A stretch of 64,000 bases of DNA from Planifilum sp021793745. GTDB lineage: Bacteria; Bacillota; Bacilli; Thermoactinomycetales; DSM-44946. The number at the start of each line of letters is the position of its first letter. Positions within the stretch are counted from its first letter, which is position 1. The stretch lies in the NCBI GenBank assembly GCA_937983105.1, contig CALKAM010000032.1, positions 91,445 through 155,444 on the forward strand, read 5' to 3'. Both the position numbers and the translations under genes were made by a program. The notes under the pieces are model-generated. The model was not told the origin of the DNA and searched no databases. It was given only the letters and a program-made list of their open reading frames with translations. Positions 35,406 to 43,945 of the stretch are shown here, one piece after another.

Positions 35406-36650
35406 TCATCCTCGGGAATCCAGATAACCCACCGGCAAAAAATAAGACATGTCACCGGTGACGGGGCCGTCCACCCGGGCCAGGATCGCCGACGCGCGAC
35501 CGTCGATCAGAAATGAACCCCACAGCAGTCGGCCCCGGAAGGGCCCCTTCAGCGTCTCCACCTCCACCTGCTCCATGTCCACTCTGCGCTGATACACCAT
35601 CGGCTGATCCCGGTAGCGATCATCCCCCTGAAAAGCAGCATCGCCGGAGGCGTCATAGAGGGTCACTCCCGCTCCTTCCCTCCCGAAGATCGGTTTCGTC
35701 ACGTAGGGACTTCCCCGGAACCGGTTCTCCAGATAGGTGGGCAGCATATAGGTTTCAATGATCCGGCGCTCCTCCGGATCAAAAAATTCTCCGATCTCGT
35801 GCAATCCCCAGATCAAAGCCTGCATCGCCTTCGTCTGGGACAAAAGGGCCCCCGGCGGATTGATCACCGCCACCCGGCGACGGGCGATGAGATCCAGCGC
35901 GTGCGCGCCCGTGGGATAGCCGTCGTCATCCCGCTCCTCCGCGAGGATCTCCAGGGCGTGCAGCCGGTAAAGCACATCGACGGGCAGGAGGGTCCCCCCG
36001 ACGAGGGCCGTCATCCGGTTCTCCTCGACGCGAAGGTCCGCAAGGGGAACAAAGCGGGCATCCAGTCCGGAACGCGCAAGCAGGTAACGGGTTGTACCGG
36101 CGTCCTCTTCATGCCAGTCCAGCGCGCTGAACACGATCCGGTCCGTGGCGTAGCCCTCCGCCCGGTATGTATCCAGCGCCGTTTGAAAGGCTTGACGAAG
36201 GTGATCCTCACACCCCTCATTGGGATCCTCCGCCCGAAAGTGGTCACACACCACCCCGTTAACGTAAAAGGCTTCGACGATGCCCGTCGGCGTGTCGCTG
36301 TTGAACTCCAACATCTTCAGCCCTTCCGCCGTCGGCGCAAAATCGAACCGGCCGATCCACGTGGGATCTCCATCCGGAAGAAACAGGCGAACCGCCCTCC
36401 GGGCCGCCCGCGGAATCCCCAGCTCCTCCAGAAGCGCATCCGGGCCCCGCCGGACCACCGCCACCGTCTTGGCGAAAATTTCCCCCAAGGCTTCCGTCGC
36501 CTCGGCGATTTCCTGCCGAAAGGATTTGGCGATGGGATGAATCGTCGCCAGGGCGTATTCGGCGCCGTACATCACATCCCAGGTGAAAATCCCCTCCGCC
36601 CGGAGGGGATCATACAACTTCCTCCGCCGCGCTGTGTATTCCGTCCTCAA
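35406..36650 (-). CDS. Glutathionylspermidine synthase-like ATP-grasp protein (YgiC/YjfC-like)
   Basis: A 414-residue protein with the glutathionylspermidine-synthase pre-ATP-grasp and ATP-grasp domains. MLEFNSDTPTGIVEAFYVNG (about 112-131) and YVTKPIFGREGAGVTLYD near 325 mark the nucleotide site. It lacks the amidase domain of E. coli Gss, as do YgiC and YjfC. Bacteria of this kind do not usually make glutathione, so the true amine and peptide substrates are unknown. The start is TTG 36650 with only AAGG close by. It begins 6 bp after the lipoprotein gene, implying coupling. The C terminus (MSYFLPVGYLDSRG) is typical. Confidence 0.9.
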   Translation of the reverse strand: MRTEYTARRRKLYDPLRAEGIFTWDVMYGAEYALATIHPIAKSFRQEIAEATEALGEIFAKTVAVVRRGPDALLEELGIPRAARRAVRLFLPDGDPTWIGRFDFAPTAEGLKMLEFNSDTPTGIVEAFYVNGVVCDHFRAEDPNEGCEDHLRQAFQTALDTYRAEGYATDRIVFSALDWHEEDAGTTRYLLARSGLDARFVPLADLRVEENRMTALVGGTLLPVDVLYRLHALEILAEERDDDGYPTGAHALDLIARRRVAVINPPGALLSQTKAMQALIWGLHEIGEFFDPEERRIIETYMLPTYLENRFRGSPYVTKPIFGREGAGVTLYDASGDAAFQGDDRYRDQPMVYQRRVDMEQVEVETLKGPFRGRLLWGSFLIDGRASAILARVDGPVTGDMSYFLPVGYLDSRG

Positions 36651-36656
36651 TGGGCC

Positions 36657-36983
36657 TTATCCACCGCTGAAAAAAGAAGACTTGCCGATCCCGCCCCGGG
36701 AGCCGGCCCGCGAGCCGGAAGAAACCCGGGATTTCCGATCCATATCGATATCTTCCACGGCGGAGGATTTGAGGTAACCCACTTTTCTCCCATTGACCAC
36801 CACGTAGGAATTCGGATCCACTTCGCTCTGGTCGTCATCGCAACGAAAATCGTTGTCGTCATCGTAACAGATTTCGATTCGGTCATCATCGCATCCGGCT
36901 GCAACCAGCAGGCTGGCCGCAGCAAACAATCCCAGCAGACGGGTAGTGCGGTTGTTGCCCTTTTCCCTTTTCCGCTCCTGCAT
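36657..36983 (-). CDS. Small acidic/serine-rich lipoprotein
   Basis: A 108-residue protein with a basic N terminus, a hydrophobic segment (about 15-30) and lipobox LVAAGC, so Cys31 is probably lipidated. An Asp-rich, Cys-containing stretch follows (DDDRIEICYDDDNDFRCDDD, 32-51). A serine/glycine/arginine-rich tail ends the protein (RVSSGSRAGSRGGIGKSS). I see no known domain. The layout recalls E. coli YgiB/YjfM lipoproteins, whose genes also lie beside a GspS-like gene, but sequence similarity is too low to claim homology. AAGGGGG precedes the ATG. It lies between the duplicated-domain protein gene and the ATP-grasp gene. Confidence 0.8.
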   Translation of the reverse strand: MQERKREKGNNRTTRLLGLFAAASLLVAAGCDDDRIEICYDDDNDFRCDDDQSEVDPNSYVVVNGRKVGYLKSSAVEDIDMDRKSRVSSGSRAGSRGGIGKSSFFSGG

Positions 36984-36987
36984 CGCG

Positions 36988-37446
36988 TCATCCCCCTTCC
37001 TCCGCCGGTTGGGCGTAGATCACATAGACCCTTCGATTCTCGTCCACTTCCGCCGATGTTTTTTGCCACTCCTGGCCGTCGATGAACAAAAAGTCGCACT
37101 GCAGGTGCAGGAGGGCATCTTCGTCGCTGTGGAAATGGAAGGTGTGCACCACCGGATAATGGGCTGTTCCTTCTCGAAAGTGGCGCACCTCCATGCGGAT
37201 TCCCTCCCAGTCCGGTGCAAAGACCAGCTGGGAATCCAACACCTGCTCATCCTCGGCTCGCCGAACATAAATCACATAAGTCCCGATTTCCAGGGCACAA
37301 CTCATCTTTTCGTAGACATGCTGATCCTTGACAAGGTAGTCGCAGGCAAACCGGAGGGTGATCTCCTCCTTGTCCATGCCGTTGTAGTAATAAAGAACGG
37401 GATAATTCCTCTCTGGATCCAGCAGGCGATACTCCAGCCGGGGCAA
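36988..37446 (-). CDS. Uncharacterised protein with two tandem repeats
   Basis: A 152-residue soluble protein, beta-rich by appearance. Residues about 5-64 and 86-147 are an internal duplication. Each unit has a Glu-Tyr/Val start, an acidic E/DE turn, then FACDYLVKDQHVYEKMS in the first and LQCDFLFIDGQEWQKTS in the second, and ends in YVIYxRxA or YVIYAQPA. I do not recognise the family. TTG 37446 lies 7 bases after AAGGAGG; the longer open frame upstream lacks a site. It is the first gene of the lipoprotein/ATP-grasp/DUF350 module. Confidence 0.8.
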   Translation of the reverse strand: MPRLEYRLLDPERNYPVLYYYNGMDKEEITLRFACDYLVKDQHVYEKMSCALEIGTYVIYVRRAEDEQVLDSQLVFAPDWEGIRMEVRHFREGTAHYPVVHTFHFHSDEDALLHLQCDFLFIDGQEWQKTSAEVDENRRVYVIYAQPAEEGG

Positions 37447-37626
37447 GCCATCACCTCCTTCACCTACTATAATTGAAATGATTTCGACAAAAATCAATAA
37501 GTCCCTCCGTCTCACCCGAGAGATTGAATTGTCCTATATACCAAAATATTCATTATGTTGCTTATCGAATGGATTCCCTTTACCATAAAATAAGTAGCAC
37601 ATATTTATCCGAGGGAGGGATTCCCG

Positions 37627-38928
37627 TTGAGCCAACAAGCGGCTGTACAGCCTGTATCCCGTCGAGCAGTCATCGCCAGTTTGGTCGGAACATCGATCGA
37701 ATGGTATGATTATTTCCTCTATGGAACGGCGGCCTCACTGGTGTTTAACAAAATCTTTTTTCCGACGGTCGACCCGATCGTCGGCTTGCTGCTCGCATAT
37801 GCTACCTTTGCCCTTTCCTTCATCATCCGCCCTCTCGGGGGCATCCTTTTCAGCCATATCGGCGACAAAATCGGCCGGAAGCGGACCCTGGTCCTCACCC
37901 TGATGCTGATGGGCATTGCGACGGTCCTGATCGGATTGCTGCCGGGATATCACACCATCGGCAACTGGGCACCGATCCTGCTGATTTTCCTTCGCCTCAT
38001 CCAGGGCCTGGGCATCGGAGGGGAGTGGGGCGGCGCCGTCCTGCTGGCGGTGGAATACGCTCCGAAGGAGAAGCGGGGATTGTTCGGAAGCGTGCCGCAA
38101 ATGGGCGTTCCCATCGGCCTGGTATTGGGCACCTTCGCCATGTCCCTCATCGCCAGCATCTCGGGAGATGCCTTCTACAGCTGGGGTTGGCGCATTCCCT
38201 TCATCCTGAGCTTCGTACTGGTCCTGGTCGGCCTCTGGATTCGGGGCGGCATCGATGAAACCCCGGCGTTTAAAAAGGCCAAGGAATCCGGCGAGATCGC
38301 CAAGGTCCCCCTCCTCGACACCTTCAAATACCAGTGGAAAACCGTGCTTCTGGCCGTGGGGACCAAAGTGGTGGAAACCGCTCCCTTTTACATCCTGTCA
38401 ACCTTTGTCATCTCCTATGCCACCGGGCTGGGCTTTGAAGAAAGCTCCGTCCTCAACGCCGTCGCCATCGCCGCACTGGTGACAACGATCCTGATTCCGT
38501 TCATGGGAGCGCTTTCGGACCGCTGGGGGAGAAAACCCCTGTATATCGCCGGCACCGTGGGGATGATCCTCTTCTCCTTCCCCTACTTCATGCTTCTGTC
38601 CACCGGCTCCAACCTGTGGCTGACGGTGGCCTGCGTGTTGGGATTGGGGGTCATCTGGGCTCCGATCACAGCGGTGTTGGGAACGCTGATGTCGGAAGTG
38701 TTCCGCACCAATGTCCGGTACACGGGCGTGACCCTCGGCTACCAGCTGGGAGCCGCCCTGGCGGGAGGAACGGCCCCCTTCATCGCCACCGCGCTGCTCG
38801 CCCGCTTTAACAACGCCTGGGAACCCGTCGCCCTCTACATGATCCTGACGTCGGTCATTTCCCTCGTCGCCATTCTCGCCCTTCGCGAGACGAAGGAGGC
38901 GGAGCTCGACGACCCGGCCAAAGATTAA
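37627..38928 (+). CDS. MFS transporter, metabolite:H+ symporter type
   Basis: A 433-residue, twelve-helix major facilitator. The start of helix 1 (VIASLVGTSIEWYDYFLYGT) and the loop 2-3 motif FSHIGDKIGRKRTLV are typical of the metabolite:H+ symporter group, which includes ProP, KgtP and ShiA. GIGGEWGGAVLLAVEYAPKE is a further hallmark. Substrates in this group are organic acids and betaines. The start is TTG 37627, 7 bases after GGAGGG. It precedes the ornithine cyclodeaminase-like gene by 81 bp. A hairpin-like sequence lies in that gap, so cotranscription is possible but not certain. Confidence 0.92.
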   Translation: MSQQAAVQPVSRRAVIASLVGTSIEWYDYFLYGTAASLVFNKIFFPTVDPIVGLLLAYATFALSFIIRPLGGILFSHIGDKIGRKRTLVLTLMLMGIATVLIGLLPGYHTIGNWAPILLIFLRLIQGLGIGGEWGGAVLLAVEYAPKEKRGLFGSVPQMGVPIGLVLGTFAMSLIASISGDAFYSWGWRIPFILSFVLVLVGLWIRGGIDETPAFKKAKESGEIAKVPLLDTFKYQWKTVLLAVGTKVVETAPFYILSTFVISYATGLGFEESSVLNAVAIAALVTTILIPFMGALSDRWGRKPLYIAGTVGMILFSFPYFMLLSTGSNLWLTVACVLGLGVIWAPITAVLGTLMSEVFRTNVRYTGVTLGYQLGAALAGGTAPFIATALLARFNNAWEPVALYMILTSVISLVAILALRETKEAELDDPAKD

Positions 38929-39009
38929 TGGAACAGCCCCCGCAATCCACCAGACCGCGACGGTCCGGCGGATTCCCTTTTCGATAAAACCAGCGGGAGG
39001 AGATCCAGC

Positions 39010-39999
39010 TTGCTCGCATTGTCAGAACGGGAGATTCGCGCCCTCTATTCGATGAAGGACTGCCTGAAGGATGTGGAAAGCGCCTTTCGCGCCCACCAGG
39101 AAGGACAAACCGATACACCGGTGCGCATCGCTTTATCCCCGGGCAAAGGGGACGCTACCACCCTTTACATGCCCGCCTATGTGGAACCGGCGAAGGCGAT
39201 GGGGATCAAAATCGCCAGTGTCTTTCCCGACAATGCCAAGCGGGGAAAAACCGTCATCCAGGGAATGATGCTGCTCACGGATGCGGAGACCGGCGAGCAT
39301 CTGGCGCTGATGGACGCCACCTATTTGACGGTTCTCCGGACCGGAGCCATTTCCGGCGTGGCGACCCGCTATCTGGCCCGGGAAGATGCCCGGATCTGCA
39401 CCCTCTTCGGTGCCGGCGCCCAAGCCATCGGACAGATCCAGGCGGTGATGGAAGTGCGCAACCTGGAGGAAATCCGCCTGTGGAACCGCACCCGGGAAAA
39501 GGCGGAGCAGTTGAAACAGGGGATCCGGGAAACCCATCCGGACTGGCCGGGAACCATTCGGATCTTTGACCATCCGGAAGACGCCGTACAGGAGGCGGAT
39601 ATCATCCTCTGCGCCACCCGGTCGACAAAACCCTTGTTCGACGGGGAGCTCGTCCGCCCCGGCACCCATGTAAACCCCATCGGAGCCTACCTCCCCCATA
39701 TGCGGGAAGTGGACGCCACCCTCCTCCATCGAAGCAGCAAAGTGGTGGTGGACACGCGCGAGGGCGCCCTGCAGGAGGCGGGCGATCTGCTGATCCCGAT
39801 GAATGCGGGCGAGTGGGATGCGGAACAACTGTACGGCGAACTGGCAGAAATCGTCTCGGAAAAAAAGCCGGGGCGGGAAAGCCCGGAGGAAATTACGGTA
39901 TTCAAGTCAGTCGGCGTCGCCTTCTTGGATACGATGGTGGCGAAGTCCGTCTATGAAAGGGCGAGACGGCTCGACCGGGGAACCGTCATCGACCTCTGA
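39010..39999 (+). CDS. Ornithine cyclodeaminase/mu-crystallin-family protein
   Basis: NAD(P)-dependent enzyme of 329 residues. Its N-terminal substrate domain has SPGKGDATTLYMPAYVEP and the lysine in MGIKIASVFPDN. The Rossmann core is TLFGAGAQAIGQIQAVMEVR near 135. VFKSVGVAFLDTMVAKSVYE near 300 is the C-terminal hallmark. Members include ornithine cyclodeaminase, alanine dehydrogenase and ketimine reductases, and sequence alone does not choose among them. TTG 39010 has GGAGGAG 7 bases upstream. Pairing with an organic-acid-type transporter suggests catabolism of an imported amino acid. ATG starts further in would lose conserved residues. Confidence 0.93.
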   Translation: MLALSEREIRALYSMKDCLKDVESAFRAHQEGQTDTPVRIALSPGKGDATTLYMPAYVEPAKAMGIKIASVFPDNAKRGKTVIQGMMLLTDAETGEHLALMDATYLTVLRTGAISGVATRYLAREDARICTLFGAGAQAIGQIQAVMEVRNLEEIRLWNRTREKAEQLKQGIRETHPDWPGTIRIFDHPEDAVQEADIILCATRSTKPLFDGELVRPGTHVNPIGAYLPHMREVDATLLHRSSKVVVDTREGALQEAGDLLIPMNAGEWDAEQLYGELAEIVSEKKPGRESPEEITVFKSVGVAFLDTMVAKSVYERARRLDRGTVIDL

Positions 40000-40114
40000 A
40001 GGATCGACGTCCGGGAACCCATCCCCCTTTGGCGAAAACAGGGTCGGTCCCGGCACGCCGTGAAGGGCGGGCCGCAGCGACCGCGGCGCCGGAGGCGGCG
40101 CGCCCCTCTGCAAC

Positions 40115-40150
40115 AAAAAGGCGAACGGCCCGGTTTGCAGGCCCATCGCC
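40115..40150 (-). terminator. Probable terminator of cvfC
   Basis: On the minus strand GGCGA and TCGCC enclose an inner GGCC/GGCC pairing and are followed by TTTTTG. It overlaps the last bases downstream of the cvfC stop at 40156. Confidence 0.55.
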
Positions 40151-40155
40151 CGTGC

Positions 40156-41319
40156 TCATCTTCCATCCTCTTTCTTTTTATCGCCGATAATGCTCCGGGT
40201 CATCTGCTGCCACACGGTGCCGCTGGCTTCCTCCCCGCTCTCGATGCGGGTGATGGCCATCTTGATCTGCATATCCACCTCGAATTCCGGATCGTCTTGG
40301 GCCTCCCGGAGAGCGGGAAGCGCCCTTTCATCCCCTACTTCGTAAAGGAAGCGGGCCGCGCGCCACCGAACCAGCTTATTGGAATCCTTCAGCGCCTCCG
40401 CCATCGGGAGAATCGCGTCGGGATCCCCGAGATCGGACAGGGTGTCCCCCGCCGTCCGGCGGACGATGGCGGAGGAATCCTTCAACGCCCGGTACAGCAG
40501 GGGAAGCACCTCCTTCCCCTCGATCATGCCCAGATATACCGTCGCCAAACGGCGGATGGACACCTTGGGATCCTCCAGCGCCCTGGCGAGGACCGGAAGA
40601 TCCTCCGCGGTGGGGTTCATCCGCTCCAACGCGGCGAAGCGCTTTTTCCAGTCGGACTCCTCCAACCCCCGGGCCACTTCGTCGGCAGAGAGGGATTCCT
40701 CCGCTTCCTTCTTTTCCATGTCCTCGCCCTTCAACACCCCTTCGACCAGGCGATCCAACCGCTCCTGGTCGTAAGCGGCATCGATCTCCTGCACCAGGGT
40801 TTCTCCGATCTCCTCCAGCTCGCCGTACCGAACCCCCCTTTCCTCCCAGCGGCGCTCCTGCAGAAAATTCTCCGACACGGTCTGGGCCTTCATGGCCGCC
40901 TTCATAAAACGCTCCGGCAGGGCGAACCGCCGTTCCTCCCGCTCTTCCGTTCCGGTGACCAGTTTGATCTGCATGGGGATGCCCCGGAACATCTGGACAT
41001 AAACCTGCACCTCGCCGTACCCTTTCCCCGATTGAAGGGTCGTGGCAACGTCCGTTCCCCCTTCCTCGCCGAAGGCCCGTTTCACCCCCGCCAGGATTTC
41101 CCGCCAATCCGCCTTGGGGTGGCGTTCGACGGAAACGAAGTCCGCCACCTGAAACACGCTTCGCACGCCGGGGATTTCCAAGATCCGCCGCAGGATCTCG
41201 GGGGCTTCCTCCCGGTTGTCGGCGGTGTAGGTGATCCCCCTGTCGCCGGGCAGTCGGCGATCCAGGTTCAGCTTCATCGTGTGGGGACTGGGAGTCGGCT
41301 CAATCGACATCAATTTCAT
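40156..41319 (-). CDS. Conserved virulence factor C family protein (CvfC/YpgR-like)
   Basis: A 387-residue cytoplasmic protein. The N-terminal part (about 1-90; SIEPTPSPHTMKLNLDRRLP) is the NifU-N/Scaffold-Nfu-like domain, and the C-terminal part (about 225-370) is a series of HEAT-like repeats (DWKKRFAALERM, DPKVSIRRLATVYLG, DSSAIVRRTAGDTLSD, DSNKLVRWRAARFLYEVGD). The family is named after Staphylococcus CvfC, where mutation lowers virulence; the biochemical role is not known. ATG 41319 has GGAAGGTGG upstream. A promoter with TTGTTT and TGATAA at 17-bp spacing precedes it. Confidence 0.9.
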   Translation of the reverse strand: MKLMSIEPTPSPHTMKLNLDRRLPGDRGITYTADNREEAPEILRRILEIPGVRSVFQVADFVSVERHPKADWREILAGVKRAFGEEGGTDVATTLQSGKGYGEVQVYVQMFRGIPMQIKLVTGTEEREERRFALPERFMKAAMKAQTVSENFLQERRWEERGVRYGELEEIGETLVQEIDAAYDQERLDRLVEGVLKGEDMEKKEAEESLSADEVARGLEESDWKKRFAALERMNPTAEDLPVLARALEDPKVSIRRLATVYLGMIEGKEVLPLLYRALKDSSAIVRRTAGDTLSDLGDPDAILPMAEALKDSNKLVRWRAARFLYEVGDERALPALREAQDDPEFEVDMQIKMAITRIESGEEASGTVWQQMTRSIIGDKKKEDGR

Positions 41320-41347
41320 CAGACCACCACCTTCCTGTTCTGTCTTT

Positions 41348-41376
41348 TTATCATGGATGGTATCCCCATGAAACAA
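41348..41376 (-). promoter_or_regulatory. Promoter of cvfC
   Basis: On the minus strand TTGTTT (41371-41376) and TGATAA (41348-41353) are 17 bp apart, about 30 bp upstream of the ATG. Confidence 0.6.
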
Positions 41377-41673
41377 TCCGACGGTTCCCTTCCATTGTAA
41401 ATCACAACCCGGCCGGTGGAAAGCATCGCCCTGCGAACGGGAAACGCAGCCCCGCAAAGCCCTTCGGAGTCGACCCTCCGATGGGCCTGATCCCAACGGC
41501 GGACAGGACGAAAGGACGATCCGATCGCGACAAGCGACCTCGGGAGATGCGACTGGTATTTTTCGGACTTTTGTGCTAATCTCTATACTAGTTTCAATGT
41601 CCGGGAACAAAGGAGAAAGTCCGTCCGCGGCAAGCGGGACATTCCCTTCCAAAAAAGCAAAGGAGGTCTGTTG
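41377..41673 (+). other. htpX upstream region with structured leader
   Basis: No gene. TATACT at 41584-41589 may be the htpX -10 box, although the -35 is poor. Between it and htpX the transcript contains AATGTCC (about 41597) complementary to GGACATT (about 41637), enclosing GTCCGC/GCGGGAC pairings. A branched leader is therefore possible. Confidence 0.4.
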
Positions 41674-42555
41674 ATGGGCAAGCGAATCTTTCTTTTCCTC
41701 TCCGTCAACGCACTGATCGTGATCACCATCCTGCTGGTTACCAATATCCTGGGAATCCGACACTACGTCACCGAGCAAGGCATCGACTTTTCGGCCCTGC
41801 TCGTGTTCAGCGCCATCGTCGGATTCACCGGAGCCTTGATTTCCCTGGCCCTTTCCCGCGTCATGGCCAAATGGATGATGGGTGTCCGGGTCCTCTCCCC
41901 CGAGGATCCGAACCTGTCCTCGGAGGAGCGCTGGCTGGTGGAGGAGGTCCACCGGCTGGCTCGGCGGGCCGGTCTGACCGAAATGCCTGAGGTGGGGATC
42001 TACGATTCTCCCGAGGTGAACGCCTTCGCCACCGGACCGACCCGGAACCGCTCCCTCGTCGCCGTTTCCACCGGGCTTTTGGAAAACATGGACCGGGACG
42101 GCGTCCAGGGTGTCCTGGGGCATGAAGTGGCGCACATCGCCAACGGGGACATGGTGACGATGACGCTGCTCCAGGGGGTCATCAACACCTTTGTCGTCTT
42201 CCTGTCCCGGCTGGCCGCCTACGTCGTGTCCCGCTTCGTCCGGGAAGAACTGGCCGGTATCGTTCATTTCATCTGCATCATCGTCTTTGACATCCTCTTC
42301 TCCATCCTGGGCAGCATCGTCGTGATGGCCTACTCCCGCCATCGCGAGTACCACGCCGACCGGGGCGGTGCCGATCTCGCCGGGAAGGAAAAGATGGTTC
42401 ACGCCCTCCGCATGCTGCAACAGCATGTGAATCGGATCGATACGCGTCAGAAGTCCCTGCAAACGATGAAGATCAGCAACCGTTCCAGCTGGCTCAAACT
42501 GTTCTCCAGCCACCCGGACCTGGAGGAGCGCATTGCCCGTCTGGAGCGGGCGTGA
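41674..42555 (+). CDS. htpX: HtpX-family membrane zinc metalloprotease (M48)
   Basis: Membrane-quality-control endopeptidase of 293 residues. Two N-terminal helices (about 4-27 and 34-58) precede the catalytic domain. The zinc motif HEVAHIANGD lies near 151, with the third ligand in REYHADRGGADL near 225. Two further hydrophobic segments lie between them. NAFATGPTRNRSLVAVSTGLL matches HtpX well. ATG 41674 has AAAGGAGG 7 bases upstream; the in-frame TTG at 41671 is too close. In other bacteria it works with FtsH on misfolded membrane proteins and is stress-induced. A terminator follows at 42646. Confidence 0.95.
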   Translation: MGKRIFLFLSVNALIVITILLVTNILGIRHYVTEQGIDFSALLVFSAIVGFTGALISLALSRVMAKWMMGVRVLSPEDPNLSSEERWLVEEVHRLARRAGLTEMPEVGIYDSPEVNAFATGPTRNRSLVAVSTGLLENMDRDGVQGVLGHEVAHIANGDMVTMTLLQGVINTFVVFLSRLAAYVVSRFVREELAGIVHFICIIVFDILFSILGSIVVMAYSRHREYHADRGGADLAGKEKMVHALRMLQQHVNRIDTRQKSLQTMKISNRSSWLKLFSSHPDLEERIARLERA

Positions 42556-42645
42556 CGAAACGGGCGGAGGGGCCGATCGGCTCATCGGGAGGAGGCGTGT
42601 CCGCTCCAACGACTGAACCGAACGCGCGGCACACCTCCTCCGGCG

Positions 42646-42685
42646 AAAAGGCTGCTGACAGGGGCAAATCGGTCAGCAGCCTTTT
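42646..42685 (+). terminator. Terminator of htpX
   Basis: GGCTGCTGAC and GTCAGCAGCC form a perfect 10-bp stem with a 12-base loop, flanked by AAAA and TTTT. Confidence 0.9.
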
Positions 42686-42720
42686 CACTTCAAAACCTCC
42701 CCGTCGATTCCCATCGCCCT

Positions 42721-43339
42721 TCACCGCTGAATCCGCCACGCTTCCGGAAAATGGCGGATATCCCCGTGGAGGCGGATCTCCCCTTTCCCTTCCCTCACCC
42801 GAACCAGATTGAGACAGGCAGGATGAATGTAAGGGAGATCCCAGAGCCGCTCCAGCGGACGTCCCTCGAAGCGGGCCATGCAAATTTTCAGGACGACGGT
42901 ATGGGTGATGATCAGAACCCGCCCCCCGGATGGTCGCGAAGGATTGCTTCCATCACCGAAATCGCCCGCTTTTGGACATCGGTGTAGGCTTCACCCCGCT
43001 TGCTGCGAAAACGGTCCAAAACCGGGCAAAATCCGCCGGAAACCGGGCTTCGATCTCCTCGGACCGCATTCCCTCCCAGTCCCCCAGCCCCATCTCCCGA
43101 AGATCCGGATGCTCCCGGATTTCGATATCCCGACCGTCGCGAAGGATTTCCGCTGTCTGGAGGGCTCGTCCCGCCGGGCTGGAATAGATCGCGTCGAAGG
43201 AAATCCCCCGCAGCCGCTTTGCCAGATCCTTCGCCTGTCGGATGCCCTTTTCCGTCAGGGGCGAATCGCTCCAGCCCTGGAATCGGTTCTCCACATTCCA
43301 CTCGGTTTGACCGTGCCGCGTCAGATATAGCCAGGTCAC
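42721..43339 (-). pseudogene. Histidine phosphatase (phosphoglycerate mutase-like) broken by two frameshifts
   Basis: Reading from GTG 43339 (GGGAGG 7 bases upstream), the first frame gives WLYLTRHGQTEWNVENRFQG and continues through ILRDGRDIEIREHPDLREMG to about 43010. There the family continuation (DRFRSKRGEAYTDVQKRAIS) is in another frame. At about 42921, in a run of six G, the frame changes again into RVLIITHTVVLKICMARFEG and runs to a stop at 42721. The span is 619 bp; adding one base at each break restores an intact gene of 206 residues. All catalytic parts (RHG, E, H) remain recognisable, so decay is recent or the breaks are sequence errors. Confidence 0.85.
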
Positions 43340-43478
43340 CCTTTCCCCTCCCCCTGCAAAACGTTTCCACGGCATGACAAAGGTATCAAAATTATCGCGA
43401 AAAATCGATTCCGGATGCAACCTTTTTTTCTGCCGGAACGTCTTCCCTCAAAAATCCCGGAGAAAGGCGGGAGCACCG

Positions 43479-43886
43479 ATGAAAAAAACCTTCCTGCCGC
43501 TGTTCGCGGCGCTTCTTTTGGCCGGCTGCGGATCGGCGCCGGCGGCACCGAAGGCAGAAGAATGCGGAAGCTCCGGAGGAAAAACCGATATCCGGGGATC
43601 GATCACCGCCCTCTCCGAAATCCCTCCCGGCGACGACGGCGAACCGAAGCGGACGGGAATCCTCCTCATCGAAGGGGAGAAGGCAGAGGACACGGAACTC
43701 GACCGGGCGCAGGTGGCGGTCACGGAGGAAACGCGCCTGTGCAGGCGAAGGGGGACCAAAACCGTTCCCGCCGACGTTCAGGCGCTGAAAAAAGGAATGC
43801 GGGTGGAAGCCGGGTTTACGGGACCCCTGTTGGAATCGGATCCCCCGAGGGCGACGGCCGAAGGGGTGTTGATCCTCGAGGAGTAA
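43479..43886 (+). CDS. DUF3221-type lipoprotein
   Basis: A 135-residue lipoprotein: KKTFLPLFAALLLAGC gives a lipobox LLAGC, with Cys17 as the modification site. The mature part has the OB-like pattern of DUF3221 (DIRGSITALSEIP, GILLIEGE, VAVTEETRL, LKKGMRVEAGFTGPLLESDP, ATAEGVLILEE), as in Bacillus YobA. Function unknown. ATG 43479 follows GGCGGGAG. It is divergent from the phosphatase pseudogene and ends 19 bp before a terminator shared with argF. Confidence 0.85.
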   Translation: MKKTFLPLFAALLLAGCGSAPAAPKAEECGSSGGKTDIRGSITALSEIPPGDDGEPKRTGILLIEGEKAEDTELDRAQVAVTEETRLCRRRGTKTVPADVQALKKGMRVEAGFTGPLLESDPPRATAEGVLILEE

Positions 43887-43904
43887 CCCCGCAGCCCCGA
43901 CAAA

Positions 43905-43936
43905 GAACCCCCCAGGGCGGAAACCACGGGGGGTTC
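43905..43936. terminator. Bidirectional terminator between the DUF3221 gene and argF
   Basis: GAACCCCCC and GGGGGGTTC form a perfect 9-bp stem with a 14-base loop. T-rich sequence follows on both strands (TTCTCACTTT on plus, TTCTTTGTC on minus). Confidence 0.85.
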
Positions 43937-43945
43937 TCACTTTGA

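Noticed and set aside
41320..42609. N-terminal extension of the CvfC frame across htpX
   Set aside because: It lies antisense to htpX. The family-typical start is at 41319 with its own ribosome binding site and promoter.
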